The notes under the pieces: generated by a model
Told to the model about the DNA's origin: nothing
Database searches by the model: none
What the model saw: the letters and a program-made list of their open reading frames with translations, nothing else
In this document: piece by piece, positions 41,101 to 51,496 of the stretch
How positions within the stretch are numbered: the first letter of the stretch is position 1
How the letters are laid out: the number at the start of each line of letters is the position of its first letter
From: Bog-159 sp963785255
GTDB taxonomy: Bacteria > Acidobacteriota > Terriglobia > Bryobacterales > Bryobacteraceae
DNA length: 64,000 nt
Direction: 5' to 3'
NCBI GenBank assembly: GCA_963785255.1
Contig: CAWAUR010000013.1
Span: 248,001 to 312,000 of the forward strand
Position numbers and translations under genes: made by a program

Positions 41101-44100
41101 TCTCGCTGTGCGCGCCGATGAAGGCGGTCTTCAGCGCATTCGCCGCATCCGCCGTTCGCCCGCAGCGCGCCTGCAATTCGGCCACTTTGATCATCCACTG
41201 CGGATCGCGGTAGGCCAGTTCGTAGAGCCGGCCATAGGTCTTGATGGCATCGTCAAAGCGCATCAGGCGCTCTTCCAATCGGCCTTTGGCTTCGAATACG
41301 TCCGCGCGATCCGGCCGATCCTGGATGGCGCGCGCATAATCCGCGATGGCGGCCGGAAAATCCTCCACCGCGGTTTCGATGCGGGCCAGCACGATGGGCC
41401 AGCGATAATCGCGCGGGGCATCGGCGATGGTCTTGCGGTAGAAGGCGAGCAGGCGGGCGGATTGGCCGTGCGACACCGCGTAAGCGGCGGCTTCCTGGCT
41501 CAGCCCCGCGTCTTCCGGATAGTTGTTGACGACCTCGATATACTGATCCACGGCGCCGGCGCTATCCTTCAACCGCTCGAGGGCTGGTATTAACGCACGG
41601 CGGATTTCGGTGATGCGCGCGATGCGCTCGGGGGGCGATAAAGAGGATTGCCTCAGCCGCTGGATGGTGGCGAGTTCGAAATCGCGAAAGCCGTGGTCGT
41701 CATGCGCCTGGAGATAGGTATCGGCCATGGCGGCCAGATATTCGGCGCGCAGAGGATCGGCGGCGAGCAAGCCGCCCAACAGAGTGCGCGCGCGTTCGAA
41801 CTGGCCCGCCGCGGTTTCGACGCGCGCCGATTCGAGCGTGAACTGCGCCGCCAGATCCGGGCGGGCGCGCTTCGCGGCATCCAGCAGGATGGCGATGGCC
41901 TCATCCGGCTGTTTATTGCGCACGTGAAAATCCACCGCGCCGCGAATCACGCCGAGTATCAGCGGGTGCTCGCGGTACAGAGCGTCCACCGCGCGGGATG
42001 CGGCCGCGATATCTTTCTTCGCTTCCAATAGGCGCACATAGGTGAGCGTGAGCCGCATCTTATCCACCGGATCGTTGGTGATGGCGGCCAGGCGTTCGCA
42101 GGCGTGTTCTTCGATCGAATCGAAACCCAAGCGCCGGGCGGTCTCCTGCAGATCGGCCAGTGCAGTGGATGATTTTTCGGCTTCTACGCGCGATTGAAGC
42201 AGCGATTCCAGATCCGCACGGCGCTGCTGCGCTTCCAGTACGGCGACGCGCAGCTTCAGGGCTTCGGGCGATGGATCTGCAGCCACCGCGGCCGCCGTTT
42301 CGCGGTTCACCAGATCGTGCGTGCGCGGCCGGTTCAGCAGTCGCAGCAGGCGGCTCTGCGCCTGCATTTCGCCATGCAGGGCGCCGGCAATGTATTCGCG
42401 GATCGCCGCCGCATCGTTCCGTTTGCCTTCGTAAATCGCGCCCGCCTGGTAACTATAGAGTGCCGGATTGTGAAACTTTTTGCGCGCGGTAGAGATCCAG
42501 CGCAGCGCATCGCTGTAGAGATAATAATCCCAATAAACGGCGGCGGTATCCAAGTAGGCTTGGGCGTCGCCGGGTTGAGCCGCCGGCATGCGCTCCCAAT
42601 AAACACGGGCTTGCGAGAACAAATCGCGATCCGCGTAGATATCGCCAATGCGGGCCAGAATCGTGCCGTCGCGTGGATCGGCGCGCTGCTCATAGCCGGC
42701 CATCTTCACCGCGATTTCGGTATCGCGTGGATCGTAGGCCGCCAGCGAACGATAGAGCGATGACGCCTGTTCGGCGAATTCACGCTTGCCGGGCCAGGCA
42801 TCGGCCAGTGCGCGCGCGGCCGGAGCCGCGGCTTCAAAATGTGAGAGCCAGATTTCGGCTTCCGTCGAGAATTGCACCGCCGCCGGATTTGCCGCCAGAG
42901 CCTGATAGACTTTCGCGCCGATGATGCCCGGATTGGCGGAACGAATGGCCGCCAACTCAGGATACAGCCGTCCCCGGGCCGACAGCTTTTCGAACAGCCT
43001 CGAGCGCAACGATGCATCGTAGAACCAATACTGCCGCAGCAACCGGTCGGCGGCCGCGGCGTCGTAGGTCTCGATCCGCGCATAGGCATTCAACAGATTA
43101 TGCACGAAGGCCATGTCTTCCGGAAATCGCTCGTGCGCGTAGAGATTCAACTGGCGATACAGTACCGCATCGGGGTGAAGCTGCGAGACCACTTCATTGA
43201 AATACCCCTCGAGCTCGCTGCCGGAGAAGACGGCGATGGCCTGGCGGCTGATCTTCTCCACATCGCCAAATTCCTTGCGCCGCAGATACCAGCGCGCCAG
43301 CTTGTCGTACCATGAGCGGTCGGCAAACTTCGCGATGGCCTTCGTGTAGACCTCTTCCACTTCGCGCGCCATCTGGTTCTCTTCGAGAAATGCGGCCAGG
43401 CGTTGATAGAGACCCGGATCGTTGGGATTGTGATCGATCTCGTTGCGGTAGACGCGCAGCGCATCCAGCGGCCGGTCGAGCGCTGCCAGCCGCGATAGAT
43501 ATTTATCCAGCACCTGCGCGTATTCCGCGGAGCGTGCGGTATTACCGGGACCCAGCGGCACGCCGGACGATTTTGCGCCGAGTTCGCGCAGCAACTGTGC
43601 GTAGAGCGCGAATTCTTCGTCCGTGCGCTTGGCGCGCGCCAGTGCATCCGAGATTTGCATGGCGACGGCGATGCGACCGGCGCCGCGCGGGAAGGCCGCC
43701 AGGTATGCGCGACCGGAGCGGATCACGCTATCGTCGTCGCCGTAGGCGGCATAAGCGGAGACCAACTCGGCGCGCAATACCTCGCGGTAGGCGGATTGCG
43801 GAAAGCGCTGTTCCAACAGATCGGTCAAACGTCCAGCGGCTGCGCGATGGAAGTAAGCCGCCGATTTCTGGTTCTCATTGCGATATTCCCAGCGCGGCCC
43901 GGTGGAATTCAGCAGCAGCGATAGGATGCCGTTCAGAAATCCGGGCGAAGAATCCACCGTGGCGATGTCTTTGTAGAACGAAAGATCGCCCGACCCGAAC
44001 TGGATCGGCTGATCGGGCGCGGTGAGCAGCAGATTGGCCAGTCCGTAGAGCCCACGCTCGGCATGTGCACCGTCGGCTGCGGGAATGCTATAGAGCGCAT

Positions 44101-45119
44101 AGTACAGGCGCGCCGCTTCGTTCACATCCGGCAGGCGTTCGAAAAGTTGCGCGGTAGTTTGCAGTTCGCCGGCGGTCCAATGGTTCGCGCCGGATTCCTT
44201 GGCCATCCGATATTCGAGCAACACGCGGCGCGCGGCGGCCACGTTATTTTGCGATTTGAAATAGTGAAACAGCCGTGCAGTGGCATCCAGATCGGCCGGA
44301 TTGGATGCCAGCGCGGTGCGGGCGCGCCCGGCGAATTCGCGCAACTGGCCGTGTTCTTCCAACAGCTTGAAATAGGCGGACGTCAGTTGGTCCGGCCACA
44401 GCGGTCGAAAGGCGCGGTCGTAAATGGCCAGTGCAGCTTCGGGCGAGCCGCGGCGCAACTCCAGATCCGCGCGCATACTGACCGGCTCGAAATCGTCGTG
44501 AAACGCGCGGGCGTAGCTGGCGATGGCGGCTTCTGCTGCGGCGTATTGGCGATGCGCGGAAAGATATTCGATCAACCTTTGCCACGCCGCGCGCTCGTGC
44601 GGATAGCGCGCTACCCGCGCTCGGAAGACCGGCTCGGCAACTGCAGGCGCAAGATCCTCGGTGGAAGCCAAGGCAGCCATGCGCTCGAATGCGCGCCAGC
44701 CGCGTTGCGAAGTATCGGGCAACAGTGGATCGTCTTTCGCGTTCGAAGCAGCCATCAACGTGGCGAGTTCCTGGCGTGGACGCATTCGGCGATGATAAAA
44801 GTCCGCCAATTCGATCTGGGCGGCGTAGCGGTCGGTGGCCGTCCGCGCGTAAGTCTTCCAATCGGCTTCCGCGGCCGTGAAATCTTCGGCCAGTTCGTCG
44901 TCCTGCGCGCGCAACCGGTAGAGCACGGCGTCGCCAGGCGCGCCAGCGATCAGTTTGGTGAGCGCCAGGCCTCTCGGCGGGCGGCAGCAGGATGGGCACC
45001 GCGCCGCCGGGCATGGGAACGCTGCGAAATAGCGCGGCAATCACGGGACCTGCGGGAATGTGTTGGATCCAGGTTCGAAGTTCGCCATGAAGCAGCAACG
45101 CGCCGCCGATGGCCAGCAC
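38129..45119 (-). CDS. Giant TPR-repeat protein with apparent frameshift near the N-terminus
   Basis: The main frame (38129-45040) encodes 2,303 residues made almost entirely of TPR-like helical pairs (for example AIAEFDNALELDRNRGDAYDHIA and AIADYARAIQDRPDRADVFEAKGR, read in parts). Its only start, TTG 45040, follows a TGA and gives a non-native N-terminus. The other frame, from GTG 45119, encodes a hydrophobic signal-like segment (LAIGGALLLHGEL) that runs into VPILLPPAERPG. Removing one base near AGGCCT (44967-44972) would join it to LALTKLIAGAPGDA. I therefore read one gene of about 2,330 residues with a one-base insertion, real or from sequencing. It overlaps the next gene by four bases. 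Confidence 0.75.
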
Positions 45120-45131
45120 CGCTAAGCGCTT

Positions 45132-45199
45132 GTGGGGCAGGCTCGCAGCCTGCGCGGGCCTCGCAGGCCCGCTCTTCGGCGAGCGCAGCGCGCCCGCCG
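45132..45199. repeat. Family A repeat before the giant TPR gene
   Basis: GTGGGGCAGGCTCGCAGCC, GGGCCTCGCAGGCCC and CGGCGAGCGCAGCGCGCC match the left part of the repeat at 35459. It separates the VIT/VWA gene from the TPR gene. Confidence 0.85.
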
Positions 45200-45216
45200 T
45201 GGTTTGCTCGAGGCGT

Positions 45217-47541
45217 CTAGTAAACTTCAAGCGACACCTCCCCAGTACCCACGTTGTGGGCGATATCTTCGGCAGTCACGTGCACGGTATATTTGCCCGC
45301 GGGGAGATTGGCGGGCACTACCAGATCTCCCGTGTTAGCCCTCGCCGCGCTGTTCCAATGCAGCGCCACGGGCAGCGCTCCATAGAGCCGCGCCGTAATG
45401 GTGCGCGCATTGCCGGATGCTTGCGCGGAAATCCGCACCGTATCGCCCGAGTGCACGCGAGGCTTCTCCACACGCGCGCGCACCACCGGCGTCTGGCTGG
45501 CGATCACGAAGCTTTTCGACTCGCGATACACATGGCCATCGCGATCGCGCATAATCAGGCGCACCTGGTAAGTGCCGTCCGACATATCCACGGGCGCCAG
45601 AAAGCGCGTCTGCCATGTATCTTCGTCTTTCAGATACCGCAGCGGCTTGGTGAGGCCGAAGGGAAACAGGGCGATCACCGAGACGATGGATTCGTCGGCT
45701 TTCAGCCGCAGCACCGGATCGCCCGGCCGGATCACGCGCGGCCGCAAAAGCGCGCGCGGCACCGCCAGCAGCGAGGTGTAGGGCGTGACGAACTTATATT
45801 TCTTCGAGAGCCGGATGATTTCGTCGATCGAGGCGCGATCCTCGCCTTCGCGCGCGATTTTATCGAGCAGCGCATCCACGCGCGCCTTGGCCCAGGTGCG
45901 CGGCAATTCGGGATGATCGGCGCCGGCGGCCGGCAACGCGGCCGTGGTGGAAAGGCGCAGCGGTTGCCCGTCGCGCAGACCTGTCAGGGTGAACGTAGCT
46001 TGCGGCACGGGCTTCCTATATTCGCCCACCCAGGTGGCCATCGATCCGGCGAAACGCATCTCTTCCAGCGGGTAGACGAAATCCACTGCGGCGGGGGCCA
46101 CGGAGAGCGTCAGGTTCTTCAGCGGCTCCTGCCCGATCTTATTCAGGAACGCATTCAGCTTGAATTCGATGGGCTCGGTGGAGCGCACCCAATCGAAATA
46201 TCCGTTGTTGGCCGCCAGCATGCGAAGGAGCGGCAGGTTGGCATCGTCGCCAATGCCCATCACCAGCGTGTGCGGACGATCGGCGGGCGCGCGCTTGCGC
46301 CACTCGCCTGCGTACCATGCCGCCAGCTTTCCGGTATTCACGGCCCCTTCGGTAGCGCCGCCGTCGCTCACCAGCATGAGATACGATTCACCGGCCGAGG
46401 CTTGCTGCAAGCCCGCGGCCAACGCGCGCTCGAAGTTGGTGCCACCGCGGATGCGGCTGTTGCGGATGAATGCCAGCGCCTGCTCGATGTTCGCTGTCGT
46501 CGCGGGACGCGCCTGCGGGCTGAAGAGCGCCACCTCTGAGTCGAACAGCAGCAGGTTGAACGAATCCGCCGGACGCAGGCGCTTCAGTGCGGTTTCGCAA
46601 GCGGTGAAGCTGCGTTCGAGCTTGTCCCACTGCATGGAGAGCGAATCGTCGAACAAAACGATCAGGGTTCGCGGCGCGGTTACGGCGGTCTGGCCCGCGG
46701 GGTTAGCCGCAATCCGCAGCAAAGCCTGCGCTTGAAAGAACCCAGGTTCGCTGGGCTGCTCGCGTTCCGCGATCACGCGCAGTGTGTCGGCTTGGGCAGC
46801 ATCCAGCGAGTAGCGCACGGCAAAGTCTTCGTTCAGCGCCACGTTGTCGCCGAAGAATTCGGCTCGAATCAGATTGGGCGTGCGCTCGCGGATCTGCAAC
46901 GGATACGATTTCGCCATCGCCGCGAAATCCTGGATGGCATGCGCGGATCGCAGTTCGAAAGTGATGGTCAGATGCCCCGCCGTCTGTACGCCGTACACAT
47001 CGGGCTTCAGCGGGACCACGAACTCCGACTGATACCGCTCCACAGCCACCGGATGCTGATACTCCATCTCGATCCGCTTCGTCCCATACGGCGGAATGGG
47101 CACGATGTGCGCGGTGAACAACTGGCTGGGCAGCGCTGGCGCGCCTTCTTCGCCTTCCGAACGCTCGCCCATTTGCAGCAAGCCCGGGTCGATGGCCTGC
47201 GCCTTGGCCTGTTCGTAGATCTCGCCTGCGCGCCGCCGTTCCAGGACCACGGCCGGTATCCTGGTGACGCCGTCCCAGACGGCGAAATCCGATACGGTGG
47301 CCTTGGCCGGCAGCGCGAATTGGTAGACGCCTTCCTGTATGGCTGCGCTGTGATTGCCGTAGATCTGCCGCACACGGACGCGCGCCGTGCCGTTATCGAT
47401 GCGAATTTCGACCGCCATTTCGTTCAGCGAGAAGACGGCTGGGTCGGGCTGCTGACGGTCTCCGGGAATCAGCACGCCAGTGTCGGCACGCGCGGCGAGC
47501 GCCATGGCCAGCGATGCGGCGAATATCAAAAGGCGCTTCAT
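45217..47541 (-). CDS. VIT and von Willebrand factor A domain protein
   Basis: The 774-residue protein has a signal peptide (about 1-19). A VIT domain follows (about 30-160; VRQIYGNHSAAIQEGVYQFALP and RRRAGEIYEQAK). Then comes a VWA domain (about 285-460) with MIDAS residues in FDDSLSM (DxSxS), GGTNF and SDGGATEG. The C-terminal part is beta-rich with an Ig-like end (about 690-774). VIT/VWA proteins are exported and bind protein partners through metal. It overlaps the upstream propeller gene by four bases, so both are cotranscribed. Confidence 0.9.
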   Translation of the reverse strand: MKRLLIFAASLAMALAARADTGVLIPGDRQQPDPAVFSLNEMAVEIRIDNGTARVRVRQIYGNHSAAIQEGVYQFALPAKATVSDFAVWDGVTRIPAVVLERRRAGEIYEQAKAQAIDPGLLQMGERSEGEEGAPALPSQLFTAHIVPIPPYGTKRIEMEYQHPVAVERYQSEFVVPLKPDVYGVQTAGHLTITFELRSAHAIQDFAAMAKSYPLQIRERTPNLIRAEFFGDNVALNEDFAVRYSLDAAQADTLRVIAEREQPSEPGFFQAQALLRIAANPAGQTAVTAPRTLIVLFDDSLSMQWDKLERSFTACETALKRLRPADSFNLLLFDSEVALFSPQARPATTANIEQALAFIRNSRIRGGTNFERALAAGLQQASAGESYLMLVSDGGATEGAVNTGKLAAWYAGEWRKRAPADRPHTLVMGIGDDANLPLLRMLAANNGYFDWVRSTEPIEFKLNAFLNKIGQEPLKNLTLSVAPAAVDFVYPLEEMRFAGSMATWVGEYRKPVPQATFTLTGLRDGQPLRLSTTAALPAAGADHPELPRTWAKARVDALLDKIAREGEDRASIDEIIRLSKKYKFVTPYTSLLAVPRALLRPRVIRPGDPVLRLKADESIVSVIALFPFGLTKPLRYLKDEDTWQTRFLAPVDMSDGTYQVRLIMRDRDGHVYRESKSFVIASQTPVVRARVEKPRVHSGDTVRISAQASGNARTITARLYGALPVALHWNSAARANTGDLVVPANLPAGKYTVHVTAEDIAHNVGTGEVSLEVY

Positions 47542-49472
47542 CGCAGTGCTCCTTCCGCAACACGGACCAGGCCGTTGTCGGTTCCGACGAAGAGATAGCC
47601 GCCGAGATAGCCGCCGCCGGCCACCAACGCCGTCACATTCTTCGAAGGCAGCCCCGAGGTGGTGTTCGTCCAGCGGCCGGACGCGCGGTCGAAGATAAAC
47701 AATCCACGGTCGAGACTGCCCGCATACACGTGCCCGCCGCTCACCGTCATCGCGTTAGGATTCACCACGAAATCCGGTTTCAGATCCGCAAACGTGCGCC
47801 ACTCGCCCGCGGCGTCCAGCCGCATCACTCCTGCTCCGTACGTGCCGGCGAACCATTCGTCTCCCACGCGCGCCAGCGCCGTGATCCAGTTGTGTTTCAG
47901 ATGCGAGTTGGCCGTAGTATAGTTGGCGCGCACGATATCGTCGTCGAGCACGGATAAGCCGCCGAGCGTGCCCGCCAAGGTTTCGACGCCGTGCGTGGCG
48001 ACAGTGTAGACGTGATTGTTCACCAGGCCATGAAAGACATACAAACTGCGTACGCCGGAGCCATCCACGAACGAAAGCCCGGCGGGTGTGGCCACCACCA
48101 TGCCTGCATCGCGGAAAGCGACATCCGTCACGTGGTCCGATAACAGGCCGTCCTTGCGGCCCATGATCTGGCGCGGCTGCCCACCCGCACCGAACAGCAC
48201 CAGGCCATTGGCGGTGGCTACGGCGGTGCGCGTGCCCCCGGGATCCGTTGCGATCCGGTTGATGCAGAACAACGCGTCGTTTTCAAAATGCACGGCGTGT
48301 TCGAGACCGGCGTCCAGGATGTCGAGGCCGCGATCGAAATAGCCGATCCACAGGCGCCCGCGATCGAGCGCCAGCGCCGCCACGTTGCGGTCGGTCATGG
48401 GCGCCGCACCGGCGGTCAGCGCGGGCCGCCAGCGCCGCTCCGAGGGATCGCGGAGCAAGATGCCGCTATCGCTCACGGCATACACATGGCCCTCGATTTT
48501 CGCCAGGCGCAAGATGGGTCCGCTGGCAGCCTCAGTGTCCGGCCGATCACGCACCGGCGCCCGCGCGAGTAACGGCACGCCCAGAATGCCCTCGTCTTCC
48601 GTGCCGGTATAGAGCGTGTCGCCCTGCCGCGCGAGCGCCTGCGCGAAGAACCCGCCGGCCAAAGTGCGCACGCGCCGTCCGTCACGATATTCCACTACGC
48701 CGAGCGGCGTGCCCGCGTAGCAGGTATCTCCTTCAATGGCCAACGTAAGCACCTGCGGATCGGGCAGCGTGTGGCGGAGTTCGTCCAGTTGGCCGGCGTG
48801 ATGGTGAAACAATCCATCGGCGAGCGTGCCGATCCAAAGATCGCCATCGTTGCCTGCCAGCGCCGTAATGTGCGCACTCGCCAGGCGGGCGTGAAAGGGA
48901 GTGAGACGGCCGCCGTCAAATACCAGCAGTCCCTGGCGCTCGGTGCCCAGCAGCAGCCTGCCCGATCCCGACACCAGGACGGAGGTGACCACGCGCAGCG
49001 CCGGATCGCGCGGTAGAATCTGGCGGAAGCGCGCGCCATCGAAAACCAGCAGCCCTTCGCCGCGCGTGGCGATGAACAGTTCCGGTCCGGCCGTGCCGGC
49101 GGCCACGCCCACAGCCATGGGTCCCAGTTCCGCCGGCGGCAGTTCCAGACCCGCCCGGTAGCAGCGCAGCAACACGCCTTTGCGGTCGTACAGGAACAGA
49201 CCGGCGCGCCCGCTTACCGCGATTATATCCTTATACGCAGCGATATCGCGGAATGCGGGGCTGGCCGCGATGGGATCGACTCCGGCAGGCGCTCCCCGGT
49301 CCACCGGCAAAATGCGGAACGGGTATTCCGATTTCGCCAGAACTTCGGCAGCCGCTTCATCCTTCGCGTGCGAAGCCCGCCAAAATACCAGTGCGCCCGC
49401 CAGCAGCGGGACAGTGAAAACGATAGCCAGAATTCCGAACCATCGGCGGGATGTCCACGGCGCTCGCAACAT
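47538..49472 (-). CDS. Membrane-anchored beta-propeller protein
   Basis: The 644-residue protein has a single N-terminal membrane helix (about 13-31) and then many repeated four-stranded blades with the form LWIGTLADGLFHH, LFIATRGEGLLVFDG, LLLGTERQGLLVFDG, FVGTDNGLVRV, as in two-component-regulator propeller domains. There is no kinase or output domain, so it is an exported sensor or scaffold. It heads the operon with VIT/VWA, giant TPR and the DUF3352-like protein. Confidence 0.8.
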   Translation of the reverse strand: MLRAPWTSRRWFGILAIVFTVPLLAGALVFWRASHAKDEAAAEVLAKSEYPFRILPVDRGAPAGVDPIAASPAFRDIAAYKDIIAVSGRAGLFLYDRKGVLLRCYRAGLELPPAELGPMAVGVAAGTAGPELFIATRGEGLLVFDGARFRQILPRDPALRVVTSVLVSGSGRLLLGTERQGLLVFDGGRLTPFHARLASAHITALAGNDGDLWIGTLADGLFHHHAGQLDELRHTLPDPQVLTLAIEGDTCYAGTPLGVVEYRDGRRVRTLAGGFFAQALARQGDTLYTGTEDEGILGVPLLARAPVRDRPDTEAASGPILRLAKIEGHVYAVSDSGILLRDPSERRWRPALTAGAAPMTDRNVAALALDRGRLWIGYFDRGLDILDAGLEHAVHFENDALFCINRIATDPGGTRTAVATANGLVLFGAGGQPRQIMGRKDGLLSDHVTDVAFRDAGMVVATPAGLSFVDGSGVRSLYVFHGLVNNHVYTVATHGVETLAGTLGGLSVLDDDIVRANYTTANSHLKHNWITALARVGDEWFAGTYGAGVMRLDAAGEWRTFADLKPDFVVNPNAMTVSGGHVYAGSLDRGLFIFDRASGRWTNTTSGLPSKNVTALVAGGGYLGGYLFVGTDNGLVRVAEGALR

Positions 49473-49539
49473 AATCGATGTTCACAGAATATTCGGTAGC
49501 GGCTTGCGACTCAAACCGGTGCTTAACGGCTTTGGGAAA

Positions 49540-49632
49540 ACCGCTCCCTGACGGGGTGCCCTCTGGGCCCGGCTCAGTAAGCCCCGCGAGATCACTACGT
49601 CCGTTACCGAGCCGCGACCGTCAGGGAGCGGT
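49540..49632. repeat. Palindromic repeat (family B)
   Basis: ACCGCTCCCTGACGGGGTGCC with CCGGCTC at the left is matched by GAGCCGCGACCGTCAGGGAGCGGT at the right. The ends are inverted copies; the inner parts differ. Confidence 0.85.
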
Positions 49633-49916
49633 TTCTCACCCGACTCAAACCGGCTGCCGAATCACTGTCCTCCGCGCGGCGTGAAGAGCATGCCCGCTGC
49701 CAGCGCTCAACTGGCCTGGAAAGCCTATGTTTGTGGGTCTGGCCGCGTGTCCCGGCATCCACGCGTGTAGGGGGGGCCACACAAAATCGGGCCGCCCGGA
49801 TCATTGCGGGAAAACCAACCTGCATGCGTATAATAGCCAGACGGACGCGATAGGACCGCCGCTTGGATTGCCGAGCGACTTCCGCAGTTGCGCCCGCGCC
49901 ACTTCAGGAGAGAGCC
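49633..49916. promoter_or_regulatory. Intergenic region with a perfect -10 box
   Basis: Apart from the family B repeat, this gap upstream of 49917 holds a TATAAT at 49829-49834, a plausible -10 for the downstream gene (TTGCGG at 49804 is a weak -35 at 19 bases). I see no gene in it. Confidence 0.4.
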
Positions 49917-50795
49917 ATGGAAAAAGCCGCGAAGTTCAGTTTTGAGGATCTCGAGCCGGTTCTGGAACACCATCGGGGGAACGCGATGTTCGCTGAGGCG
50001 CTACAGGAGGCGGGGTCGCCGGAAGACCTTGTGCTGCTGCTCGGTCGCTACATACAGTTCAACTCCGTTTTCGGAGGCGCGGTGGCGAATTTAGCCGGCG
50101 CGGTGGCGGTCCGCCACGATCTGTTCCGGGACCCCCAGGACCCGGTCGCGGCGCTGGCCGACCGCAGCGCCGAAATCGCCTCGACCATTTTTTATGCCGC
50201 CATTGATGAATTCGGCGATCCCACGAAGGTGCATCGGGTGACTCATAGAACCATGGCGCAGGCCACCCTGCGCGCCGCCGCGCAGTGTCTGGGGTATAGC
50301 AGCGCGGCTCTCAACGGCATGTTGCAACCGGATGCGGCCGTTCAAGAATCGGTCGCCGGAGTTCTGCGGGGGTATGGCGTGGGCCGGGTGATGGACGGCC
50401 GCCAGATACTGCGGGCCATCGGATTTCATATCGGCTCGGAGTTGCTGGCCGATCAGGAATTTTGCATTTTAGACCAGTTCCTGCGCACTCGGTATGCGGA
50501 GTTGGTGGCGCGCTTGGAAGCCACTGCCGTCCCCGTGGGCGATGCGCGCGTGTGTGCGTACACCTGGGTGGCCTGTCACACCACAGTGGAAGCCGAGCAC
50601 CGCGATGCGGGTTTCGCGGGCGCCAATCGGGCACTGCGTTTCGCCACGGGCTTCGCGCCCCAGACGGTCCTGAAAGGCTGCCTGGTGGAGGGCGTGGCCG
50701 AGTTCAGCAGAGTCCAAACCGGGTTTATGAATGGCTTGCTGGCCGCGGGTTCCATGGGCGGTAGCTTGGGGCTCGCGGACGCCGTGGCAGTGTAA
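49917..50795 (+). CDS. All-helical protein, possible heme-oxygenase-like diiron enzyme
   Basis: From ATG 49917 (AGGAG at 49906-49910) the protein has 292 residues, mostly helical. Three features fit the heme-oxygenase-like diiron superfamily: an acidic N-terminal helix (FEDLEPVLEHH), IGFHIGSELLADQEF in the middle, and CHTTVEAEHRDAGFAGANRAL near the end, where Glu and His pairs could be metal ligands. I infer rather than recognise this, and no exact family or substrate can be given. The gene is alone on its strand. A histidine-rich pattern without metals would be the alternative. Confidence 0.5.
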   Translation: MEKAAKFSFEDLEPVLEHHRGNAMFAEALQEAGSPEDLVLLLGRYIQFNSVFGGAVANLAGAVAVRHDLFRDPQDPVAALADRSAEIASTIFYAAIDEFGDPTKVHRVTHRTMAQATLRAAAQCLGYSSAALNGMLQPDAAVQESVAGVLRGYGVGRVMDGRQILRAIGFHIGSELLADQEFCILDQFLRTRYAELVARLEATAVPVGDARVCAYTWVACHTTVEAEHRDAGFAGANRALRFATGFAPQTVLKGCLVEGVAEFSRVQTGFMNGLLAAGSMGGSLGLADAVAV

Positions 50796-51011
50796 GACCG
50801 CGGCCGTCGCTGGCGGGCGCGCCCGATGCGTCAGGCGCAGGCGAAGCCGCAATCGCCGTGACCCAGGTATGGTGTCCCAGACTACCGGTTCGATAGCCAG
50901 GCTGGTGCGCCGCCAGAGCCGGTCGCAGAGTACGGCCGGCTCGGTCCGCGGCGGCCACGGGGAAACCATAGGCATGGCTCCCCTCCCTCGATCACGGCGT
51001 CAGCCGGCACT

Positions 51012-51188
51012 TTAGCTGGCTGCGGTGTTCAGTTCCGAGTTGGTCTTGGACCAAACCGTGCTGATGCTGGTTGAGGTGGTGGAAAATAACGCCGCCGAGG
51101 CCAGCGCCACAAACGCCAGCATCAGAGTGTATTCGATGAGGTCCTGGCCTTGATCGTCACGCCATAAACGCGCAAAAAACGTCTTCAT
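51012..51188 (-). CDS. Flp/Fap-type pilin subunit
   Basis: This 58-residue gene was found by direct reading. ATG 51188 has AAGGAG upstream, and the stop is TAA 51014-51012. The product has a basic leader, the cleavage motif GQDLIEY (Gly-x(4)-Glu-Tyr), then a hydrophobic helix TLMLAFVALASAALF and a short polar tail, exactly the form of Flp major pilins. Prepilin peptidase would cut after Gly14 or its neighbour. It is a lone gene about 45 kb from the TadE/TadG genes. No Tad ATPase is in the window, so assembly genes must lie elsewhere. Confidence 0.85.
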   Translation of the reverse strand: MKTFFARLWRDDQGQDLIEYTLMLAFVALASAALFSTTSTSISTVWSKTNSELNTAAS

Positions 51189-51496
51189 AACCGTTAGCTC
51201 CTTTGACTCACATTCGGTTGTCGCGGGATAGCCAAATGGCGCACCCGGATCACCTTGTGCGATGCACGGGCGGGGCCACCCCGGGCGGATCGCTAAGCGT
51301 CTTGGTTCCTGTAGTTAGGCCAGGGCGGCGGAGAACTGCGCTGTACAGATTTGAGAGCGTGTCTAAATATGCAACAGCGGGCCGCCCTGCCCGCCGGATG
51401 CACGCGCATTTATTTGCGGATTGCGTTACATAGGATGGGAATATATCCGGAATAAGAAATCGGATAAAGAGGTACCATAGTCTGTAATACGAAATC
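51189..51496. other. Intergenic region between flp and the Crp/Fnr gene
   Basis: Apart from the Flp ribosome site (complement of CTCCTT near 51199) I see no repeat family member, no gene and no clear promoter pair. The last 80 bases are AT-rich (for example TAATAC near 51485) and probably hold the regulator's promoter. Confidence 0.4.

Noticed and set aside
50796..51011. Possible small gene after the helical protein
   Set aside because: Frames on both strands are Arg/Pro-rich without start signals or known domains.
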